From: Bufo bufo
Lineage: Eukaryota; Chordata; Amphibia; Anura; Bufonidae
Direction: 5' to 3'
Length of the DNA stretch: 64,000 nucleotides
NCBI RefSeq assembly: GCF_905171765.1
Contig: NC_053391.1
Coordinates: 150,293,917 to 150,357,916 of the forward strand
Made by a program: the position numbers and the translations under genes. This document shows positions 44,690-57,768 of this stretch, piece by piece. Within the stretch, counting starts at the first letter, position 1. Each line of letters begins with the position of its first letter. The notes under the pieces were generated by a model, which saw only the letters and a list, made by a program, of their open reading frames with translations, did not search any database and was not told where the DNA came from.

Positions 44690-47600
44690 TGTCTAATCTG
44701 CACAAGGGATGGAGAGGTTCTGTGGGATCCATGTCTGGTTCATTTTTATGAACGTCAGCTTGTCCACATTGGCTGTAGACAGGCGGCTGCGTTTGTCTGT
44801 AATGACGCCCCCTGCCGTGCTGAATACACGTTCAGACAAAACGCTGGCCGCCGGGCAGGCCAGCACCTCCAAGGCATAAAAAGCTAGCTCTGGCCACGTG
44901 GACAATTTGGAGACCCAGAAGTTGAATGGGGCCGAGCCATCAGTCAGTACGTGGAGGGGTGTGCACACGTCCTGTTCCACCATGTTAGTGAAATGTTGCC
45001 TCCTGCTAACACGCTCCGTATCAGGTGGTGGTGCAGTTAGCTGTGGCGTGTTGACAAAACTTTTCCACATCTCTGCCATGCTAACCCTGCCCTCAGAGGA
45101 GCTGGCCGTGACACAGCTGCGTTGGCGACCTCTTGCTCCTCCTCTGCCTTCGCCTTGGGCTTCCACTTGTTCCCCTGTGACATTTGGGAATGCTCTCAGT
45201 AGCGCATCTACCAACGTGCGCTTGTACTCGCGCATCTTTCTATTACGCTCCAGTGCAGGAAGTAAGGTGGGCACATTGTCTTTGTAACGGGGATCCAGCA
45301 GGGTGGCAACCCAGTAGTCCGCACACGTTAAAATGTGGGCAACTCTGCTGTCGTTGCGCAGGCACTGCAGCATGTAGTCGCTCATGTGTGCCAGGCTGCC
45401 CAGAGGTAAGGACAAGCTGTCCTCTGTGGGAGGCGTATCGTCATCGTCCTGCGTTTCCCCCCAGCCACGCACCAGTGATGGGCCCGAGCTGCGTTGGATG
45501 CCACCCCGCTGTGAACATGCTTCATCCTCATCCTCCTCCACCTCCTCCTCATCCTCGTCTTCCTCGTCCTCCAGTAGTGGGCCCTGTCTGGCCACATTTG
45601 TACCTGGCCTCTGCTGTTGCAAAAAACCTCCCTCTGAGTCACTTCAAAGAGACTGGCCTGAAAGTGCTAAAAATGACCCCTCTTCCTTCTCCTCCTCCTC
45701 CTCCTGGGCCACCTCCTCTTCCATCATCGCCCTAAGTGTTTTCTCAAGGAGACACAGAAATGGTATTGTAACGCTGATAACGGCGTCATCGCCACTGGCC
45801 ATGTTGGTGGAGTACTCAAAACAGCGCAACAGGGCACACAGGTCTCGCATGGAGGCCCAGTCATTGGTGGTGAAGTGGTGCTGTTCCGCAGTGCGACTGA
45901 CCCGTGCGTGCTGCAGCTGAAACTCCACTATGGCCTGCTGCTGCTCGCACAGTCTGTCCAGCATGTGCAAGGTGGAGTTTCACCTGGTGGGCACGTCGCA
46001 TATGAGGTGGTGAGCGGGAAGGTCGAAGTTACGCTGTAGCGCAGACAGGCGAGCAGCGGCAGGATGAGAACGCTGGAAGCGCGCACACACGGCCCGCACT
46101 TTATGCAGCAGCTCTGACATGTCGGGGTAGTTGTGAATGAACTTCTGCACCACCAAATTCAGCACATACGCCAGGCAAGGGATGTGCGTCAAACCGGCTA
46201 GTCCCAGAGCTGCAACGAGATTTCGCCCATTATCGCACACCACCAGGCCGGGCTTGAGGCTCACCGGCAGCAACCACTCGTCGGTCTGTTGTTCTATACC
46301 CCGCCACAACTCCTGTGCTGACGTTTACCCCGGGCTGTGCTGAAGTTGGTGGTGAAGGTGTGTGGCTGACTGGATGAGCAGGTGGGAGAAGAGGAGGAGG
46401 AAGCCGAGTAGGAGGAGGAGGCAACAGGAGGCAAAGAATGTTGCCCTGTGATCCTTGGCGGCGGAAGGACGTGCGCCAAACAGCTCTTCGCCTGGGGCCC
46501 AGCCGCCACTACATTTACCCAGTGTGCAGTTAGGGAGATATAGCGTCCCTGGCCATGCTTATTGGTCCACGTATCTGTGGTTAGGTGGACCTTGCCACAG
46601 ATGGCGTTCCGCAGGGCACACTTGATTTTATCGGATACTTGGTTGTGCAGGGAAGGCACGGCTCTCTTGGAGAAGTAGTGGCGGCTGGGAACAACATACT
46701 GTGGGACAGCAAGCGACATGAGCTGTTTGAAGCTGTCTGTGTCCACAAGCCTGAATGACAGCATTTCATAGGCCAGAAGTTTAGAAATGCTGGCATTCAG
46801 GGCCAGGGATCGAGGGTGGCTAGGTGGGAATTTACGCTTTCTCTCAAATGTTTGTGAGATGGAGAGCTGAACGCTGCCGTGTGACATGGTTGAGATGCTT
46901 GGTGACGGAGGAGGTGGTGGTGGTGTTGGTGGTACATCCTCTGTTTGCTGGGCGGCAGGTGCCAACGTTCCTCCAGAGGCGGAGGAAGAGGCCGAGGCGG
47001 CAGCAGCAGAAGAGTTAGCAGGGGGAGCCTGAGTGAGATCCTTGTTTTTAAGGTGTTTACTCCACTGCAGTTCATGCTTTGCATGCAAGTGCCTGGTCAT
47101 GCAGGTTGTGCTAAGGTTCAGAACGTTAATGCTTCGCTTCAGGCTCTGATGGCACAGCGTGCAAACCACTCGGGTCTTGTCGTCAGCACATTGTTTGAAG
47201 AACTGCCACGCCAGGGAACTCTTTGAAGCTGCCTTTGGGGTGCTGGGTCTTAGATGGTGGTGGCCAATAGCATACAGACTCTCTTGGCGACGGGTGTTCT
47301 GCTTTTGCCCACTGCTCCCTCTTTTGCTACACTGTTGGCTCGGTCTCACCACTGCCTCTTCCTCCGAATTCTGAAAGTCAGTGGCACGACCTTCATTCCA
47401 TGTGGGGTCTAGGACCTCATCGTCCCCTGCATCGTCTTCCACCCAGTCTTTCTTCCTCCCTGACCTCCTGTTCATTCTGCACACTGCAGAAAGACGCAGC
47501 AGTTGGCACCTGTGTTTCGGCATCATCAGAGACGTGCTGAGGTGGTATTCCCATGTCCTCATCATTAGGTAACATAAGTGGTTGTGCGTTAGTGCATTCT

Positions 47601-48049
47601 ATCTCTTCCACCCCTGGGGAAGGGCTAGGTGGATGCCCTTGGGAAACCCTGCCAGCAGAGTCTTCAAACAGCATAAGAGACTGCTGCATAACTTGAGGCT
47701 CAGACAGTTTCCCTGATATGCATGGGGGTGATGTGACAGACTGATGGGCTTGGTTTTCATGCGCCATCTGTGCGCTTTCTGCAGAAGACTGGGTGGGAGA
47801 TAATGTGAACGTGCTGGATCCACTATCGGCCACCCAATTGACTAATGCCTGTACCTGCTCAGGCCTTACCATCCTTAGAACGGCATTGGGCCCCACCAAA
47901 TATCGCTGTAAATTCTGCTCTCTACTGGGACCTGAGGTAGTTGGTTCACTAGGACGTGTGGCTGTGGCAGAACGGCCACGTCCTCTCCCAGCACCAGAGG
48001 ATCCACTAACACGACCATGTCCGCGTCCCTTACTAGATGTTTTTCTCAT
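44690..48049 (-). pseudogene. hAT transposase, BED finger type, near-complete but broken
   Basis: Read from 48049 leftwards. Residues 1-40 are RG/GRGRG-rich, followed by a serine/proline/acidic linker. There is a frame change at about 47440. The BED zinc finger lies at about 47040-47200 (SLAWQFFKQCADD, CTLC, then HLHAKH). Then come AYEMLSFRLVDTDSFKQLM, LTTDTWTNKHGQGRYISLTAHW, another frame change at about 46310, VCDNGRNLVAALGLAGLTHIPC, a stop in place of the conserved Trp of RWNSTL (45979-45981), an acidic insert, another break at about 45640, and LDPRYKDN. The dimerisation domain at about 44760-44900 includes WPELAFYALEVLACPAASVLSERVFSTAGG. The start context and full domain order suggest the original product was about 1,100 residues. 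Now non-functional; the parent copy may survive elsewhere. Confidence 0.88.
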
Positions 48050-49212
48050 TGTTACCGTTCACCACAATAAGAAAAAAATTATTTGGCCCAATGTATTGAA
48101 TTTAGATTCAGGCCTTTTTTTACAGGCACCTAACACTATCTGGCTATCTATTTAGGTACCGTATTACACTAATACAGGCACAACAGTAACGACAGATTTA
48201 GCTGAATATAAATTTTAGGCCTATTATTTAGGCGCTGGGTGACAGGTATGCGTTTATGGACAGAATTATTTAAACTTGGAAATGCACGGTAGCGTGTGAA
48301 GTTATTGAGGATGACACTATCCGCACCTTCAATCTAATATACCCTTTTATGGATAGATTTAACCTTGGCCTGATAGTAATTCCCTAAATTTGTGGTTTCT
48401 GCTCTAAGTTGGGAATTGTATTTCAACCCAGAACAAAAACTGTGCTTTGGCAGACACTAAATAGATTGACCAGCCACAGCAGTATCAACAGATTTAGCTG
48501 AATATAAATTGTAGGCCTAGTATTTAGGCGCTGGATGACCGGTATACGTTTACGGACAGAATTAGACTTGGAGATGCACGGTAGCGTGTGAAGTTATTGA
48601 GGATGACACTATCCGCACCTTAAATCTAATATACCCTTTTATGGATCAATTTAAACTTGGCCTGATACAGCAGAAAAAAATTATTTAGGGGATTGCTAAG
48701 TTGGGAATTGTATTCAACCCAGAACAAAAACTGTGCTTCGGCAGACAGCAGACAGTATTACAAATGGCTAGCCACAGCTGAAACACCAGATTTAGGGTAC
48801 TGCTATTTTGGCCAATTGTATTTTACCCTTCAATAAAATAGCAAGCACAGCCAAGCCCCTGATGTAGGATATAGCAAAAAAATAACCACACTATTGATGG
48901 TTAAATGGACTTGGTGGCAGCTTGTGCTGGCGCACCACAAGACACAAAAATGGCCGCCGATCACCCAAGAAAAAAGTGACATAAAAACGCTCTGGGCAGC
49001 CTAAAAACAGTGAGCAATTAAATAGCAGCAGTTCAATGATCCACAGCTGTAGATCGATCACTGAATTAAGTGTTTTTGCAGAGTTAATCACTGTCTAATC
49101 TCGCCCTAACAGCAGCTGCAACCTCTCCCTACACTGATCATAGCAGAGTGACGTGCGGCGCTACGTGACTCCAGCTTAAATAGAGGCTGGGTCACTATAC
49201 AGTTCATCCCTA
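48050..49212. repeat. hAT 5' region with two to three tandem units and right end
   Basis: Diverged tandem units (TTTAGGCGCTGGGTGACAGGTA, GGATGACACTATCCGCACCTT) lie at about 48225 and 48520, with a partial third near 48780. They are homologous to the arrays at 11660-13480. A subterminal segment shared with 13500-13740 (ATGGCCGCCGATCACCC, GTGACGTGC) and the inverted end follow. Confidence 0.8.
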
Positions 49213-49427
49213 ATTATGAGTGGGAAGATGTTCCCACAAAATATGTAAATCAAGATGATCACAGAGGCACAGGTCTGTTCTCACAATCATGAAAATCATA
49301 GCTTGGTGCTTTTCCAAGGCTGCTATTCCAAGTGCTGATTTACAAGTGCATTGGAAATATTCAGGAGATACTCAGGAGGTAATCTGGAGGCGGATACAAT
49401 CTAAACAAGTAAGATTTGTTTGTTTAA

Positions 49428-49580
49428 GGCCTCTTTCACACTTGCGTTGTTGGGATCCGGCATGCACTTCCGTTGCCGGAGGTGCCCGCCGGATCCGGAA
49501 AAACGCAAGTGTACTGAAAGCATTTGAAGACGGAACCGTCTTCCAAATGCTTTTAGTGTTGCTATGGCACCCAGGACGCT
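49428..49580. mobile_element. Harbinger-type MITE, left end only
   Basis: It begins GGCCTCTTTCACACTTGCG after TAA (49425-49427), with inner palindromic GGATCC motifs. It is cut off where retroviral pol sequence begins, so the right end is missing. Confidence 0.55.
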
Positions 49581-52210
49581 ATTAAAGTCGCTTTGTACAG
49601 GATTTAAGGGCCATCAACAACATCATTGTGCCTATAGCCCCTGTTGTACCTGACATCACTCAACTACTATCTGCCATCCGAGCAGACGCTGTTTGTTTCA
49701 GTGTGATAGATCTGAAAAATGCATTCTTTTCTATCCCAGTTGACAAGGGGACCAGACTACTTTTTGCTTTTTCCTTCGAAGGGCGACAATTGACCTGGGG
49801 CAGGATGCCCCAAGGATATGCTAATTCACCTGTAGTGTTCAGCATCGTCCTCCAAATGACTTTAAAACCATGGCACCCCCCAAGGTTCCGTGTTGTTGCA
49901 ATATGTGGATGATTTACTGTTATGCAGTATGTCAGTGGAGGCCATCATTGAGGATGGTATATCACTGTTACAATGGTTGTTTAAATGTGGACACAAAGTG
50001 TCATTGGGGTAAATGCAATGATGTAAAAAAAGCAAATTGAATACTTGGGATTTGTCCTCATAAAGGGAGAAAGGAGGATCAGTCCAGAGAGATTCCAGTC
50101 TGTAGCGGGCCTGGTCACCCCACACTCCAAGAAGGAAATGCTATCCTTCCTTGGAATGATAAACTACTGCAGACAATGGATCCCAGACTGTTCCTACTAT
50201 GACAATATCTTGAGGCAGGCAACATTGGAGGACAAACCAGATTTAATAAGATGGTATTCAGAAATGTACAATGCATTTGATTATCTGAAATGTTCATTAA
50301 TGTCAAGTCCAGGATTGGGCCTCCCTGACTACAAACTGCTCTTCCACATGTTTGCACAACAAAACTGTAAAACCATGGCGGGCGTACTGACTCAAGAACA
50401 TGGAGGCAAGTTGCGCCCATGTGCATTTTTCTCTAAGGTAATGTCCACCTCTGTCCAAGGGATGCCGGCATGTCTGCGTTCTCTTGCAGCCTGTGCTATG
50501 ATGGTAGAGTTGGCAACTCCTTTCACAATGGGACATTACACCATTTTGCACACCACTCATGATGTTGTAGGCCTACTCAAGGGCATCCACACTCAACACA
50601 TGTCTGTACAAAGACTTTCAGGTAATACTGCTCAGTGATCCCTCACTCAAAATCAAGTACGCTTCCCACACCTCAGGTCCAGCACCAATACTGAATGCTC
50701 TCTTAGGCCTTAAAGGACAGGAAGATTGCCTTGCAGACACACATGACTGTTTACAGGTACTAGAACATAAAACTTCTCCAAGACATGATTTGTCATCCAC
50801 ACCCATTGAAGGAGCTCCAGAGGTTTTTGTGGACTGGTCATACACCAGACCAAATGACACCAAATACTGTACAGGCTACGCCATTGTTATGCTCCCAGAT
50901 GTCGTCCTAGAGGCGAAACCCATAAAATTCCGGTCTGCACAGGCAGCTGAACTCATCGCCCTTACTAGGGCATGTATTCTACATGCTGACAAACCTGTCA
51001 CCATCTATACTGACAATAGGTACGCACATGGTGTAGTGTGGGACCATGGTATGATTTGCAGAGGAGAGGGTTCACGGCAGCAGATGGTAAGCGCATCTCA
51101 CACTCACAGTTGGTCACAGATCTACTTGAAGCCATCAGACTACCCTCACAATTAGCAATTGTCCACTGCAAGGCACACACCAATGGCAAGGATCATGTCT
51201 CACAGGGCAATGCGCTGGCAGATAAGGTGGCGAAACGAGTGGCCAAATGCAACTCCACAGGCCCGTGTAACCACTGGTAGATGTCAGATCTGGCACCTCC
51301 AACCCCTGAGATGTCGCAAATGCTTACTGATCTTCAAAGATATGCCACTGAACAGGAACAGCAAGACTGGTGTTATCCAGTATTGCAAAAAAATCCTAAG
51401 ACAGGATTAGTCTGCAAAGAGGGGAAGCCATGCATTCCCCAACACAGTGCTTCCATCTTTATAGCACATTTCCACGGAGTAGGACATAACAGCATTCACC
51501 TCTGAACTCAACAAGGAAATTGCTAAATTACTACAGATAGAATGGAAATTTCACATTCCATATCACCCACAGAGCTCAGGAATTGTGGAATGCATGAACA
51601 GGACAATTAAAGATAAATTGAGGAAGGCCACTGCAGGTACCTTTGAAAAATGGAAAGAGACCCTACCCATAATACTTGCAGAAATAAGGATGACACCTAA
51701 TAAGAAGTTAGGGTTATCACCATTTGAGATACTCATGGGGAGGCCTTTCCCCACCCCCTGGGCCAGACGCCCAATGATAGTACAGGAAGGGGACCTTGAT
51801 TTAATAAGAGAGGAGTATGTCCCCAAATTGATACAGGTACTTAATAAAACTGAGGAAATAGTTGCTTGTAAGACTCCCTCTCTTCCACAGGAACCCACCC
51901 ACCCATACAGGGTGGGGGATGAGGTGGTGGTCGAAACACTGAAGAAAGGAAGAGCTCAAGGTGATTTCGTATATGGCCCACCTACTACATTGGTCGCAGT
52001 AACCAGAACAGCCGTGCTGACTGAACAATCTCCAACGTGGATCCACCCCACCCGAGTGAAGCTTGTGAGAGCAAGAGAGGAGGCTGAAATCGGGGCAGAC
52101 AGCCCTGACCTCCAACGAGGCCCAGAGGTACTAACGGGGGCAGACAGCCCTGACCTCCAACATGAAGATCCTCTCCTCCTGTTTTGGGAAATGGTCGAAC
52201 GCATTGATTA
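49581..52210 (+). pseudogene. pol: Endogenous retrovirus pol, truncated and broken
   Basis: Fragments of a retroviral polymerase run in order. Reverse transcriptase at 49586-50120 has DLRAINN, VIDLKNAFFSIPV and MPQGYANSP; the YVDD motif, at about 49903-49914, falls in a different frame. Connection sequence follows (FLGMINYCRQWIPD). RNase H lies at about 50790-51150 (FVDWSYT, AQAAELIALTRA, YTDNRYAHGV). The integrase core C-terminal part is at about 51500-51780 (YHPQSSGIVECMNRTIKDKL) and its C-terminal domain ends at 52210. The first integrase aspartates, protease, gag and 5' LTR are absent. Several frameshifts and stops are present. The lineage looks gamma/epsilon-like; this assignment is tentative. 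Confidence 0.85.
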
Positions 52211-52476
52211 AGATTGCAATGGCCTTGATTACTTTATTGAGTTTACTAACCAATAGTAATTGTAGTAATAGGTGTAGTAGCATTATGTGTTATTCCCTGT
52301 GTGAGACGAATGCTTGAAAAGGGGATCTCTAATATGTCATTATATCAAACTCTCTTATCTCAGGAGGATCGAAGCCCAGAAGGGTATAAAAATTACCTAA
52401 TATCATATAGAGAGAAAATGGACAAGAAAGGAAAGAACCATGTAGTGTGACACACTAAAGGTTCTAAGAGGGGATT
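52211..52476 (+). pseudogene. Residual env tail and pre-LTR region
   Basis: A short frame at about 52245-52446 encodes a hydrophobic stretch followed by a charged tail (ending GKNHVV-stop), as expected for the membrane anchor and cytoplasmic tail of a retroviral transmembrane protein. The surface subunit and ectodomain are missing, so pol is joined almost directly to the env end. It is an internal deletion, not a functional env. Confidence 0.6.
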
Positions 52477-52882
52477 TGAAAGGAATCCATGTTTTTATAT
52501 GTTAAAACTAATTCTGTTTTCTGCTAAGTTTCTGTTCTCTGTAACCATGAATCTTATCTCTTTGGCACTACTCCTGGACAATATCCCTAATATGGAAGTT
52601 CCATTTTTTCTCGCTCTATTGCCTGTAGAATAGAATGTGTTAATATGATAGGTTGAATAAATAACTTACGTTGATATGCTAATAAAGGGGGGTAAAACCC
52701 CCAGTATATAACCTGTGTGTGCTAATAATAAACTTCAGAGCATTCATTCAGTACATCATTGTTGTGTCTGTTATTCCCTACTGAGTGAAGCACTCTCCTG
52801 ATGTCAGAACAAGACTCAAAACAAGCCAATACTAGAAGTTCGGTACCAGGGGTACCAAGAGGAACGCTGAGATTTCCTAACA
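52477..52882 (+). repeat. 3' LTR of the endogenous retrovirus
   Basis: It begins TGAAAGGAATCC after a purine-rich tract (AAGAGGGGA, 52466-52474). A TATA-like GTATATAAC lies at about 52703 and AATAAAC at about 52727. It ends near CCTAACA at 52882. Borders are approximate because no second LTR is present to compare. Confidence 0.65.
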
Positions 52883-54430
52883 CATCCGTAATATATTCCA
52901 GTGTTTTTTAAGTATAGAGACAAACTCCTCATGGCCAGAGTTATATGATGTAATAAATCTCACTGTTTTACCACCATCCTTTTGTTTGCCTCGATCTTCC
53001 AACAATTTTTCTCTTTTAGAATGTTTGGCACGTACATACGCTTTTCTTACAGAGCGATCACTGTATCTACGATCTTTGAATCTCTTAGTTAAATCGACCG
53101 CCCGTTTCTCAAAATCATCATCCCTGGAGCAAATTCTTCTCAGTCTCAAAAACTGTCCAATGGGTATGCCATCCAATAGTTTTTTTTGGGTGATAGGAGT
53201 TGGCACGGAGGAGACTGTTCACAGCGGTGGGCTTCCGGAATAGGTCTGTGTGTATAAAACCATCATTATCCACATGTAAAGCCACATCCAGAAAGTCCAT
53301 CTTGGTCCTCCCCATTTTATACGCGAGATGGATATTCACGTTATTCTCGTTGAGGAGTGCCATGAACTCTTTCAAATCCTCAGTGCTACCCTGCCAAATC
53401 ATGAGCACATTGTCGATATAGCGGCACCACATGTGGACCTTCTCTATGTGCTTGATCGGGTCCGTTAAGAAGATATTTCTCTCCCACAGCCCCAGGAAAA
53501 GATTTGCATAAGAGGGCGCACAAGACGGTTCCCTGGAGCTATAGGTAGAAAGACCCCTTAAAGGTGAAAAATTTGTGTCGCAGTGTAAAATCAAGCAGAT
53601 CGAGGATAAATAGAGCATACTCACTTCGTATGTTGGAAGTCATCAGGTAGTGTGTTGCCGCCAGGATGCCGTCGTCAGGGCGAAGGGACGTATAAAGTCC
53701 TTCTACGTCACACGTGACCAAAAGCATTTCTTCATCTAATTGCAATCCATCGACTTTCCGTAGCAAGTCACCTGTGTCCTTAAGATATGAAGGTAGACTT
53801 TCAACCAATGATCTAAGAACATGGTCAATCAGCTTGCTAACGGCTTCACACTTGTTGTTGTTACCTGAGACTATCGGGCGTCCTTGCGGAGTCTTAGCAT
53901 TTTTGTGGATCTTAGGCAACATATAGAATGTCGCTATAGTTGGATCGAGGATGAACAGACACTTCTGTTCTTTAGGATTGATTATTCCCATATTGGCTGC
54001 TTTCTGCAAAATCCCGCCCAGGTCATCCTGGAACGCAATCAAGGGATTGAAGGTTAATTTCTGGTAACAATCTGGGTTCCTTAGCTGTCTAAAAGCCTAC
54101 CGCTCATACATGTGGGTTGACCAGAGGACCACATTACCTCCTTTGTCCGAGGATTTAATTACCAAATTCTCCATTTTGTTAAGTTGTTTCAGTGCAAGAC
54201 GTCGTCTATTGCGGTTGTCCCCAGATGTAAATTTTTGGATTAACCTCAATTCATCTGTCACAACCTTAACAAAGATATCTATATTGGAGAACAGCGATGT
54301 AGGAGGAAATTTCTTGGACTTTGGTGTCAATGCTGCTGGTAATCTACACACCGGTACATCGTCCGTTTGTTCATCCTGCAGGTCCTCTAAAGTACGGATT
54401 GCTTCCAATTCCACCGCTGTGAACAATTAC
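52883..54430 (-). pseudogene. Penelope-like reverse transcriptase, lacking its endonuclease end
   Basis: Read right to left. It starts near 54426, with KSSDKGGNVV at about 54130. Core motifs are FYMLPKIHKNAKTPQGRPIVSG, LVTCDVEGLYTSL, and after a frame break near 53540, CAPSYANLFLGLWER and the active-site box RYIDNVLMIW at about 53400. Family members read YIDD there, so one catalytic Asp is Asn in this copy. The thumb region (FRKPTAVNSLLRANSYHPKK) follows. The GIY-YIG endonuclease expected at the C-terminus is absent: the sequence stops at the retroviral LTR edge. Non-functional. Confidence 0.85.
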
Positions 54431-54975
54431 TGAAAACACCTTTCTGTCAGCAAATTTACAAGGTACGCAAGCACCTCCATATGAGAGTGGATGGTGGTAA
54501 CCATTGGCTACATATACAAATACAACTCATCAATCACTGAGGAGCGGAACTGGGAACAACCTGTGGTACCTGTTTTATTTTGTTTTATTTTATTTTGTTT
54601 TATTTTATTTTCTTGGAAGATATCAATTCTCCTCTGGGAGATATCTGTGTTCTTATCAATACTGTCATACTTTGATAAAGATCATTTGTCTAAGTAAAAT
54701 AACATCCGCAACAGTGGATTTGGAGTGGTTTAAGGCCCATACTGGTCCAAGTGTAATAATAATTATCACTCGTATCTTTATACTGCCAAATGGTTTATAT
54801 ATATATTAACAAGTACTTGTTATGTATGACTATTTTTCTACATTTTGCTACATTTGCAACTATGTGAATAAGAATATGTAACTTTTCTATATTCTGTTAC
54901 ATTGCAAATAAGATTTATTTTATCTTTGTGAAAAACAAATAAACAGATATTTGTAAAAAAAAAAAAAAAAAAAAC
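54431..54975. other. Penelope 5' flank with simple repeats
   Basis: AT-rich sequence with a (TTTTA/TTTTG)n-type run at 54573-54610 and an A21-type run at about 54955-54976, next to resumed piggyBac tail sequence. No gene. Confidence 0.5.
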
Positions 54976-57119
54976 AGCAGTATAAACAGCCAAACAAAAC
55001 TCAATATTTATTGCCCTGATTCTGTAGTTTGCAGAAACACCCCATATGTGGCCGTAAACTACTGTACGGGAACACGGTAGGGCGTAGAGGAAAAGAGCGC
55101 CGTGTGGTTTTTGGAAGACAGATTTTGCTGGACTGGTTTATTTACACCATGTCCCATTTGAAGCCTCCCCTGATGCACCCCTAGAGTAGAAACTCCATAA
55201 AAGTGACCCCATATAAAAATCTACACCCCTCAAGGTATTCAAAACTGATTTTACAAACTTTGTTAACCCTTTAGGTGTTCCACAAGAGTTATTGGCAAAT
55301 GGAGATTAAATTTCAGAATTTCAATTTTTGGGCAAATTTTCAATTTTAATCCATTTTTCCAGTAACAAAGCAAGGGTTAACAGCAAAACAAAACTCATTA
55401 TTTATTGCCCTGATCCTGTAGTTTGCAGAAACACCCCATATGTTGCCGTAAACTACTGTATGGGCACACGATAGGGCGTAGAGGGAAAGGCGCGCCATGT
55501 GGTTTTTGGAAGGCAGATTTTGCTGGACTGGTTTATTTACACCATGTCCCATTTGAAGCCCCCCCCCGATGCACCCCTAGAGTAGAAACTCCATAAAAGT
55601 GACCCCATCTAAGAAACTACACCCCTCATGGTATTAAAAAATGATTTTACAAACTTTGTTAACCCTTTAGGTGTTCCACAAGAGTTATTGCAAATGGAGA
55701 TGAAATGTAAGAATTTAATTTTTTTTGTAAAGTTTCCATTTTAATCAATTTTTTTCCAGTAACAAAGCAAGGGATAACAGCCAAACAAAACTCAATATTT
55801 ATTGCCCTGATTCTGTAGTTTGCAGAAATACCCCATATGTGGTCGTAAACTACTGTACGGACACACGGTAGGGCGTAGAGGGAAAGGAGCGCCGTGTGGT
55901 TTTTGAAAGGCAGATTTTGCTGGACTGGTTTATTTACACCATGTCCCATTTGAAGCCCCCCTGATGCACCCCTAGAGTAGAAACTCCAAAAAAGTGACCC
56001 CATTTTGGAAACTACGGGATAAGGTGGCAGCTTTGTTGGGACTTTTTTTCAGGTACATATGATTTTTGGTTGCTCTATATTACATTTTCGTGAGGCAAGG
56101 TTACCAAAAATAGAAATTCTGAAATTTCATCTCCATTTGCCATAAACTGTTGAGGAACACATAAAGGGTTAATAAAGTTTGTAAAATCTGTTTTGAATAC
56201 CTTAAGGGGTGTAGTTTCTTATATGGGGTCACTTTTATGGAGTTTCTATTCTAGGGGTGCATCAGGGGTTCTTCAAATTGGACATGGTGCCCAAAAAAAA
56301 GGCCATCAAAATCTGCCTTCCAGAAACATATGGCGTTCCTTTCCTTCTGCGCCCTGCCGTTTGGTCATACAGCAGTTTACGACCACATATGGGGTGTTTC
56401 TGTAAACTGCAGAATCAGGGTAATAAATATAAAGTTTTGTTTGTCTGGTAACCCTTGCTTTGTTACTGGAAAAAAAATGGATTAAAATGGAAAATTTGCC
56501 AAAAAATAGCTTTTTTGGCACCGTTTTTATTTTATTTTTTTGACCGTGTTCATCTAAGGGGTTAGGTCATTGGGTATTTTTATAGAGAAGATTCTTACGG
56601 ACGCAGAGATACCTAATATGTGTACTTTTTTAAATTTATTTAGGTTTTACACTATATTATCCTTTTTTAAACAAAAAAAAACATGTTAGTATCTCCATAG
56701 TCTAAGAGTCAGTTTTTTTTAGTTTTTAGCCGATTATCTTAGTTAGGGGCTAATTTTTTGAGGGATGAGAGGATGGTTTTATTGGCACTATTTTGGGGGG
56801 CATATGACATTTTGATCCCTTGCTATTACACTTTTTGTGATGTAAGGTGACAAAAAAATATCTTTTTTTGCACTGTTTGTATTTTATTTTTTTGACCGTG
56901 TTCATCTGAGGGGTTAGGTCATGGGGTATTTTTATAGAGCAGATTCTTCCGGACGTGGCGATGCCTAATATGTCTACTTTTTTGTTTATTTAAGTTTCAC
57001 AAAATAATATTTTTAAAAAAATTTTGGGGGGTTTTAGTGTCTCAAGTCTGAGAACCATAGTTTTTTTTTCGATTGTCAGTGGCTAAATGGAATAAAAATT
57101 GGGGAAGGGGATTATAAAT
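54976..57119 (-). repeat. Tail repeats of the second piggyBac element
   Basis: Three direct units of about 370 bp begin near 54990, 55380 and 55780 (TTTATTGCCCTGAT(T/C)CTGTAGTTTGCAG, CCCCATATGT). One inverted unit lies at about 56110-56480. Two T-rich units follow (TTTTTATTTTATTTTTTTGACCGTGTTCATCT at 56525 and 56880). Open frames here are repeat translations. The left terminus of the element was not found; Penelope sequence lies where it should be. Confidence 0.75.
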
Positions 57120-57768
57120 TTAGTACTCCATGGAAGTGTGGTACTCCCTGAAGCAACCAATAATGCAGAGGCCCGGATGATCAGGGCACGTGTCACACTG
57201 AGTGGTGGTATCCTTTCGTATCCCCCTACTGTGACACACTCTGCACCTTTTTTGGGTCCGTCCCTTCTTTCCAGTATGGGGGACCACACGTGGAAAGTGT
57301 TGGCCAGGGACAATCCGGGCGCCTCTAGTTCCTGAGGTACTCCAGCCTGCTCTTTCCCCGTCAGAAAAGATCAGGGTCTTGAGGACTAACCTCATAGAAC
57401 TGGAGGAATTTCCCTGTGTTGCCAGCACTCCTGGACAGCACAAAAGAGTTGTACAAGGCAACCTGTGCCAAGTAGACCGGAACTTTTTTGTACCATGCCC
57501 GGGTTTTGCGCATGCCGTTATATGGATTGAGGACTTGATTAGAGAGATCAACTCCTCCCATATACCGATTATAGTCGACGATACAATCGGGCTTGTGGAC
57601 CGTTGCCGCGGTACCTCGCACAGGGACAGGAGTGATGTCGTTACCGTGAATTGTGGACAGTACAAGGACATCCCTCTTGTCCTTATATCTGACCACCAAC
57701 AGGTTTCCACTGGTAAGGGCACGGGTCTCACCCCTGGGGATAGGTACCTGGAGGGGATGGGTAGGGAG

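Larger units (their letters stand above)
37444..49212 (-). mobile_element. Long hAT element, complete ends, host of nested LTR elements
   Basis: The left end is TAGAGTTGAGCGAAC and the right end is the inverse of TAGGGATGAACT. A perfect 8-bp duplication ATTATGAG lies at 37436-37443 and 49213-49220. The left 230 bp are nearly identical to the left end at 8274. Order: left end, 138-bp minisatellite, nested LTR elements, transposase pseudogene (minus strand), tandem arrays, right end. Without the insertions it would be about 5.2 kb. This is the transposase-bearing relative of the Piwil1-carrying element. Confidence 0.9.

Noticed and set aside
52499..52510. Alternative LTR start at TGTTAAAAC
   Set aside because: It would pair with the TAACA end, but no polypurine tract precedes it. 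The TGAAAGG start follows a purine tract directly.
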